Shown: in pieces, positions 7,130 to 10,661 of the stretch
Layout of the letters: every line of letters starts with the position of its first letter
How positions within the stretch are numbered: position 1 is the stretch's first letter
Assembly: GCA_015163825.1 (NCBI GenBank)
Contig: JAAOIL010000146.1
Span: 1 to 10,661 of the forward strand
Length of the DNA stretch: 10,661 nt
Direction: 5' to 3'
Origin: Alphaproteobacteria bacterium
Lineage (GTDB): Bacteria > Pseudomonadota > Alphaproteobacteria > RS24
Notes under the pieces: generated by a model
The model's database searches: none
Seen by the model: the letters and a program-made list of their open reading frames with translations, nothing else
What the model was told of the DNA's origin: nothing
Made by a program: the position numbers and the translations under genes

Positions 7130-8834
7130 ATTTATTGGCGCGTATATCTAATTGCGATAGCAATATCAATATGGGCACAAGCCCGACAATAATAATCATA
7201 CAAGCGGGTAGGGCTGCCGCCTCCAACTGCCCTAGCGAGGCTTGCGTATAAGCAAGGCTTGCCAATGTATCAAAGTTAAAGGGACGCAATATCAATGTCG
7301 CTGGTAGTTCCTTCATCACATCAACAAATACCAATAAAGCGGCAACCATAAGGGGGGCGCGTAAATGCGGGATATGTATTTTGCGAAGCATTTGTAAGCG
7401 TCCCACACCCAAACTGCGCGCCGCCATATCTTGGCTCAAGGCGATGCGCGTGAAACCCGCCTCCAGATTATGAAATGCCAATGGCAAGAAGCGCACCACA
7501 TAAGCAAACAATAATCCCGCCCCAGAACCGATAAGCACAAGGGACATACTGCTTGCCCAGTCTATATACGCCCCTATTTGCGCTAGTGTAATCAATATGC
7601 CCAAGCCCAATATCGTGGCGGGTATAGCATAGCCCAAAGCCGCTATCTGGGTGAAGAGATTGGCAATTTTATGATTGAGAGAATGATGGCGTATATGGGC
7701 AACCAAGCGATTGCCAAACGCCAAGAACAAACCTATCGCACAAACAATCACACCCGCGCCGCCTGCCAACAACACAGAATGTTCTGCGGCTTTTATAAAG
7801 TTTGGGGTGAGGGCAGATGTATTTTGCAAATGGTGATTTGCCAAATAAATCAAATGGGCAAAGGGGATTAAAAACCCCAACGCCAATGGTATGAAACACG
7901 TGAAAATTGCCGCTATAGATTTATAGGGGCTTAATATAAAGCGGGCTATCTCATGCTTTTGCCCGCCAATCGGGGCGTAATATTGTGTGTCGCTTTTACT
8001 GCCGCGTTGTAAGCGTTCAAAATAAAGTAAAGCGCCAATAAATATAAGCAAAGCCAATGCCATTTGCGCCGCCCCAATAAGCGAGCCACGCACCACCCAT
8101 GTATCATAAATGCCAATGGTCAATGTCTGTATGCCAAGATGCTCCATCGCGCCAATATCGTTCAAGCACTCCATAAGGGTCAGGGCGACACCCGCAATAA
8201 TGGCTGGTCGTGCTTGTGCTAACCCGACCCGCCAGAAACAAGCAAAGGGTGAAAGACCGGCTAATCTTGCCGCCTCTAATAATCCTGCCGACTGGTGAAC
8301 AAATGCCGCGCGCGCACTGATATAAACATAAGGGAACAACACCGCAGATAAAATAAATATACCGCCCCCCAGTGAATAGATATTGGGGTAAAGCGATGGC
8401 TCTAGCCCGATGATGCGCCATAATTTAGCACCGAGCGAAGCACTATCAAGCAAATCGCTATAACTATAAGCGGCAAGGTAAGTCGGGATTGCCAGTGGCA
8501 GTAATAATCCCCACGCAAAAAATCGCCGTGTCGGGAAAGCACAAAAACTAACCAGCCATGCCGTTATTGTGCCAATGCTCGCCGTCATAAAGGCAACGCC
8601 AAGCATAATCTGTAAAGTCGTCAGAATCTGATGCGGTAATATCGTGCGCCATAAATGTCCCCAAATATCATCTGATGGCGCAAGAGAGAGAGGGGGAGAT
8701 AATGCCAAATAAGCAACCGCCCCTAGCGGCAATAGCAACAATAACGCCACCGCTATACGACCCACCAGCCATATATCCAGCCCGCCCCGCATAAGGTGAG
8801 GGCTACTCTTATATATATGTATCGCCTTATCCAT
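7128..8834 (-). CDS. Ferric-iron-type ABC transporter permease (FbpB/SfuB-like)
   Basis: A 568-residue inner-membrane permease with two fused transmembrane halves, as usual for FbpB/SfuB-type ferric iron importers. Half 1 (about 20-272) includes the ATPase-contact EAA loop EAARLAGLSPFACFWRVGLA (187-206), followed by the segment LNDIGAMEHLGIQTLTIGIY (224-243). Half 2 (about 300-562) includes a second EAA loop near 470-494 (AARSLGVGRLQMLRKIHIPH) and KELPATLILRPFNFDTLA (508-525), a signature of this subfamily. Around twelve hydrophobic segments are seen. The periplasmic binding protein and the ATPase are not in the window and must be encoded elsewhere or beyond other genes. The ATG at 8834 is preceded by a weak AGAGAG ribosome site. 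A palindrome 32 bp upstream may be a metal-responsive operator. Thiamine or other anion permeases are related, but the ELPATLILRP segment favours iron. Confidence 0.85.
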   Translation of the reverse strand: MDKAIHIYKSSPHLMRGGLDIWLVGRIAVALLLLLPLGAVAYLALSPPLSLAPSDDIWGHLWRTILPHQILTTLQIMLGVAFMTASIGTITAWLVSFCAFPTRRFFAWGLLLPLAIPTYLAAYSYSDLLDSASLGAKLWRIIGLEPSLYPNIYSLGGGIFILSAVLFPYVYISARAAFVHQSAGLLEAARLAGLSPFACFWRVGLAQARPAIIAGVALTLMECLNDIGAMEHLGIQTLTIGIYDTWVVRGSLIGAAQMALALLIFIGALLYFERLQRGSKSDTQYYAPIGGQKHEIARFILSPYKSIAAIFTCFIPLALGFLIPFAHLIYLANHHLQNTSALTPNFIKAAEHSVLLAGGAGVIVCAIGLFLAFGNRLVAHIRHHSLNHKIANLFTQIAALGYAIPATILGLGILITLAQIGAYIDWASSMSLVLIGSGAGLLFAYVVRFLPLAFHNLEAGFTRIALSQDMAARSLGVGRLQMLRKIHIPHLRAPLMVAALLVFVDVMKELPATLILRPFNFDTLASLAYTQASLGQLEAAALPACMIIIVGLVPILILLSQLDIRANK

Positions 8835-8866
8835 ACTCTCTTATATCTCGCTTCATTTATGGCATA

Positions 8867-8891
8867 GTTGCAAATGCGACTTATTCGCAAC
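8867..8891. promoter_or_regulatory. Imperfect 25-bp palindrome, candidate operator of the iron permease
   Basis: The outer arms GTTGC and GCAAC are perfect. Inner positions also match, so 9 of 12 positions of each half are symmetric around base 8879. Read towards the permease, the site begins TTGCGAATAAGTCGCATTTG. GCGAAT/ATTTGC elements of this type occur in Fur-family operators, which would suit an iron permease starting 32 bp away. TTGCGA or TTGCAA within the site could be a -35 element, so binding would block transcription. The regulator is inferred, not shown. Confidence 0.4.
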
Positions 8892-8921
8892 TACCGACAA
8901 TGCCCCGCAAGCCCCCAAAAG

Positions 8922-8960
8922 GCAAGCCCATAATGCCCCATTTAAGAGGGCTTGCTTTTT
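8922..8960 (+). terminator. Terminator-like hairpin without an upstream gene on its strand
   Basis: GCAAGCCC (8922-8929) pairs perfectly with GGGCTTGC (8948-8955), with an 18-nt loop, followed by five T residues (8956-8960). A second copy of GCAAGCCC at 8907-8914 could pair with the same 3' arm. No + strand gene precedes it, as the permease is on the other strand. It could end a short unannotated RNA or antisense transcription. The 3' arm also overlaps a possible -35 element of tRNA-His. Confidence 0.45.
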
Positions 8961-8979
8961 ATCCAAGACTGCTTATTTT
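8952..8979 (+). promoter_or_regulatory. Possible tRNA-His promoter
   Basis: TTGCTT (8952-8957) and TATTTT (8974-8979) are separated by 16 nt, which would start transcription about 5 nt before the mature tRNA. The match to consensus is modest, and the -35 overlaps the hairpin arm described for 8922-8960. Confidence 0.3.
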
Positions 8980-8990
8980 GGCGCAAGTGT

Positions 8991-9067
8991 GCAGCCTTAG
9001 CTCAGCTGGTTAGAGCGCTAGATTGTGGATCTAGAGGTCCCCTGTTCAAACCAGGGAGGCTGTACCA
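8991..9067 (+). tRNA. tRNA-His (GTG)
   Basis: A complete 77-nt cloverleaf with encoded CCA. The acceptor stem is GCAGCCT (8991-8997) with AGGCTGT (9057-9063), the D stem GCTC/GAGC, and the anticodon stem CTAGA/TCTAG with loop TTGTGGA, giving anticodon GTG at 9025-9027. The T stem is CCCTG/CAGGG with loop TTCAAAC. The discriminator at 9064 is A, not the C usual for bacterial tRNA-His. The end pair is G1·U72 and the preceding base is T, so no G-1 is encoded. This set of changes is known from many alphaproteobacteria, whose histidyl-tRNA synthetase is adapted to it. The 3' end is intact and no integrase or duplicated 3' end follows, so no element is inserted here. Confidence 0.96.
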
Positions 9068-9075
9068 TTACTCTC

Positions 9076-9112
9076 TTTATATATGTGCCTCATATATATG
9101 TCTTTATATATG
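9076..9112 (+). repeat. Cluster of three TATATATG repeats after tRNA-His
   Basis: TTTATATATG (9076-9085), CATATATATG (9091-9100) and TTTATATATG (9103-9112) follow the tRNA. TATATATG (9078-9085) and CATATATA (9091-9098) can form an 8-bp A/U stem with a 5-nt loop, which might act as a weak processing or termination signal for the tRNA transcript. No conventional GC-rich terminator is seen after the tRNA. Confidence 0.4.
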
Positions 9113-9248
9113 CCGCCTATAAAGCGAGTCTCATGGAAAACGAATCACTCTATCTATGCTCCACTAATTCAGGGGTCTTTCGGGTGGGCTTAAAGTGAAT
9201 TAACAAAAAATGGCAGTTTCCTTATGTTTTGTTTCAAAATATTACATA

Positions 9249-9282
9249 GAATTGATGAGAATTAGCCGAATTCCACCGAATT
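9249..9282 (+). promoter_or_regulatory. Four helically phased GAATT motifs upstream of the porin promoter
   Basis: GAATT occurs at 9249, 9259, 9268 and 9278, with steps of 10, 9 and 10 bp. The last two lie in a tandem 10-bp direct repeat, CCGAATTCCA then CCGAATTTCA (9266-9285). They end about 17 bp before the presumed -35 box. Direct repeats at one-turn spacing are typical of OmpR/PhoB-type response-regulator sites, and porins are common targets of these. The binding protein is inferred. Confidence 0.45.
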
Positions 9283-9298
9283 TCACTGCTTTTTTACT

Positions 9299-9326
9299 TT
9301 GCATAAGCGACGACTCATTTTATAGA
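9299..9326 (+). promoter_or_regulatory. Weak promoter candidate of the porin gene
   Basis: TTGCAT (9299-9304) and TATAGA (9321-9326) are separated by 16 nt. Both boxes match the sigma-70 consensus only partly, which would fit a promoter that needs an activator at the upstream GAATT repeats. The predicted start near 9333 gives a leader of about 97 nt. Confidence 0.35.
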
Positions 9327-9335
9327 AACATCAAG

Positions 9336-9394
9336 AGTCACTTCCTCCCAATATGAAAAGTGATTCGCCACTTGCTGAATGGTTCAGCGAGTGG
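9336..9394 (+). promoter_or_regulatory. Two consecutive stem-loops in the porin mRNA leader
   Basis: Stem 1 pairs AGTCACTT (9336-9343) with AAGTGATT (9358-9365), one G·U, and exposes a 14-nt loop with CCTCCC. Stem 2 pairs CCACTTGCTGAA (9368-9379) with TTCAGCGAGTGG (9383-9394), 12 bp with one G·U and a TGG loop. No T-tract follows, so stem 2 is not an intrinsic terminator. Such 5' structures stabilise some porin mRNAs. AAGTG (9358-9362) could instead pair with CACTT (9369-9373), giving an alternative fold. Confidence 0.5.
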
Positions 9395-9417
9395 AACCAA
9401 ACTAAAGTGTTTCTTGG

Positions 9418-9425
9418 AAAGGAAA
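9418..9425 (+). promoter_or_regulatory. Shine-Dalgarno site of the porin gene
   Basis: AAAGGAAA, with AGGA at 9420-9423, lies 6 nt before the ATG at 9430. It fixes the start that gives a complete signal peptide. Confidence 0.75.
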
Positions 9426-9429
9426 TGAT

Positions 9430-10661
9430 ATGACCAAGTTTAATAAAACAAGTGGGTTGGCTGTTTCAGCGTTCGCATTATTTGCGTTTGCTGCAGCCCC
9501 TGCGCAGGCTGACGATATGATGATGGATAAAGGTAATTTCCAAGTCGGTATCGGTGGCTTTTACACACAAGGCTTTGCTTTTGTTGATACGGATGTTGCA
9601 GGCGAAACAGGCGATACAGAATTCGCTCAAAACGCTGAGATTCATTTCAATGGCAGCACAACGCTAGACAATGGCGTCCAAATCGGCTTTCGGGTAGAAC
9701 TAGAAGCCACGGGCGACAGCGGCGACACAATTGATGAGCATTATACTTATATCAAAGGCGACTTTGGTAAGTTCATCATCGGTGCCGAAAATGGCGTTGC
9801 TCATTTGGGTGAAGTTACTGCACCATATTTCGTTGCAGGTTTTGCTTCACACAATAACGGCCTAACAGATGACATTATTGAAGGCGCACATAATAATGTG
9901 TTCGACGCAAATGCCGTTCAAGATGCGCATACATCAACAAAATTGGAAAACATCTCTGGTGATGCTTATAAAATAAGCTATTTCACGCCTCGTATTGGTG
10001 GTTTGCAAGTGGGTGCCTCTTACGCGCCTAATAATGACAACATTAAGGGTGGCGACAGCAATGATGGCGACATTAATGGCAACCAAAAGAACATCTATGA
10101 AATCAGCTTAAACTATAAAGCTGATATGGCTGGTCTTGGCTTTGCTGCTGCTGGTGGTTATGTTGGTTCTGAATCTGCAGGTAGTGGTGCAGACCCAACC
10201 TCTTGGAATGTCGGTGCTAGCCTAGCTTATGCGGGCTTCACGCTTGGCGGTAACTATTCTTCTTATGAAGATTTAGGTGCGGTTGGCGATGGTGCTGCAA
10301 ACAGTAAATATGTTCGCATGGCACCTGCGCGTAGTGCTGTTTTCACAGCAACAGATGCTGTGGCAGACCCTAATACAGGTTCGCAAACGACTTATGATGG
10401 CTATGTTTCAAGTGAAGAAATCACAACATGGAGTGTGGGCGTAGCTTATGATCTTGGTCATACTGTTATTGGTTTCTCATATACTGATAGTGAAGAAGAT
10501 GTGACTAGAAGCACAAGCACACGAGATGGCACACAAGATGATATGGGCGGCTTTACTCCTACTGACGCAAATGCTGCTCCGACTGCAGGCACAGAGGCTG
10601 TTAACGGTACTGAATACACTGAATGGATGGTTGGTGGTACAACAAACATCGCTAAAGGCGT
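9430..10661 (+). CDS. Outer-membrane porin, Gram-negative porin family (3' end outside window)
   Basis: An open frame from 9430 runs to the window edge without a stop, about 410 codons. Residues 1-27 form a clear signal peptide: MTKFNKTSG, a hydrophobic Ala/Phe-rich core and APAQA before Asp28. The mature part has alternating strand patterns of a 16-stranded porin, rich in Gly, Asp and Asn with few Lys/Arg. Characteristic segments are NAEIHFNGSTTLDNGVQIGF (68-87), RVELEATGDSGDTIDEHYTY (88-107) and KGDFGKFIIGAENG (109-122), close to alphaproteobacterial porins. Later residues carry acidic, Thr/Ala-rich surface loops, for example after EEDVTRSTSTRDG. It would form water-filled channels for small solutes in the outer membrane. 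Alanine and glycine codons lean to GCT and GGT/GGC, unlike the GCG-rich genes upstream, as expected for a highly expressed gene. It follows tRNA-His after a long regulatory region and is probably transcribed alone. Confidence 0.9.
   Translation, partial: MTKFNKTSGLAVSAFALFAFAAAPAQADDMMMDKGNFQVGIGGFYTQGFAFVDTDVAGETGDTEFAQNAEIHFNGSTTLDNGVQIGFRVELEATGDSGDTIDEHYTYIKGDFGKFIIGAENGVAHLGEVTAPYFVAGFASHNNGLTDDIIEGAHNNVFDANAVQDAHTSTKLENISGDAYKISYFTPRIGGLQVGASYAPNNDNIKGGDSNDGDINGNQKNIYEISLNYKADMAGLGFAAAGGYVGSESAGSGADPTSWNVGASLAYAGFTLGGNYSSYEDLGAVGDGAANSKYVRMAPARSAVFTATDAVADPNTGSQTTYDGYVSSEEITTWSVGVAYDLGHTVIGFSYTDSEEDVTRSTSTRDGTQDDMGGFTPTDANAAPTAGTEAVNGTEYTEWMVGGTTNIAKG

Larger units (their letters stand above)
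9068..9429. other. 362-bp non-coding region between tRNA-His and the porin gene
   Basis: No convincing protein-coding gene is found on either strand. From left to right it holds the TATATATG cluster; an inverted repeat TAATTCA (9165-9171)/TGAATTA (9196-9202); the phased GAATT motifs (9249-9282); a weak promoter candidate (9299-9326); two leader stem-loops (9336-9394); and the porin ribosome site. The length and density of structure suggest that the region mainly serves porin regulation. Confidence 0.7.

Noticed and set aside
9133..9198. A 21-codon open frame starting MENESLYLCS between tRNA-His and the porin
   Set aside because: It has no good ribosome site, no recognisable family and ends inside an inverted repeat; a frame this short is expected by chance.
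8991..9200. A genomic island integrated at tRNA-His
   Set aside because: The tRNA is complete, no repeat of its 3' end and no integrase are visible, and the next gene is a typical chromosomal porin.
9368..9394. An intrinsic terminator before the porin
   Set aside because: The strong hairpin is followed by an A/C-rich stretch rather than a T-tract, so a leader structure is more likely.
1..10661. CRISPR array, toxin-antitoxin pair, defence system or transposon
   Set aside because: No regularly spaced repeats, terminal inverted repeats, transposase, or small paired genes of such kinds were found; the genes present are intact housekeeping-type families.

Overview
The window looks like ordinary chromosomal DNA from a Gram-negative bacterium, most likely an alphaproteobacterium of moderate GC content and perhaps marine. 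The strongest taxonomic clue is the tRNA-His gene. It has A as discriminator base, a G1·U72 end pair and no encoded G-1, a combination known from a large group of alphaproteobacteria. The outer-membrane porin at the right edge also resembles alphaproteobacterial porins. I see no insertion sequence, integrase, phage gene, CRISPR array or rRNA, and no obvious new multi-gene system. The more unusual material lies in the intergenic regions.

Left part (1-3536): the tail of a parvulin-type peptidyl-prolyl isomerase gene is followed 5 nt later by a HupE/UreJ-type membrane protein gene on the + strand. These converge on a two-gene minus-strand operon, an FGGY sugar kinase (xylulokinase-like) followed by a crotonase-family acyl-CoA enzyme, joined by a 4-nt ATGA overlap.

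Middle (3537-7129): a 58-bp gap holds two face-to-face promoter candidates that place the transcription starts at or next to the start codons of the kinase and of a glyoxalase II-like hydrolase (GloC). GloC is followed by a protein made of two DsbA/2-hydroxychromene-2-carboxylate-isomerase-like domains without a CXXC motif. A separate NAD-type aldehyde dehydrogenase gene follows, with a strong Shine-Dalgarno site and a good intrinsic terminator. Together these suggest aldehyde, glutathione-thioester and acyl-CoA metabolism, but no single pathway is demonstrated.

Right part (7128-10661): a ferric-iron-type ABC permease on the minus strand stands without its binding protein or ATPase. An imperfect 25-bp palindrome upstream of it is a candidate metal-responsive operator. 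Next come an unexplained terminator-like hairpin, tRNA-His(GTG), and a 362-bp non-coding stretch that leads into a porin gene cut by the window edge. That stretch carries a TATATATG repeat cluster, four GAATT motifs spaced at about one helical turn, a weak promoter candidate and two consecutive stem-loops in the presumed mRNA leader. The porin control region is the part most worth following up.
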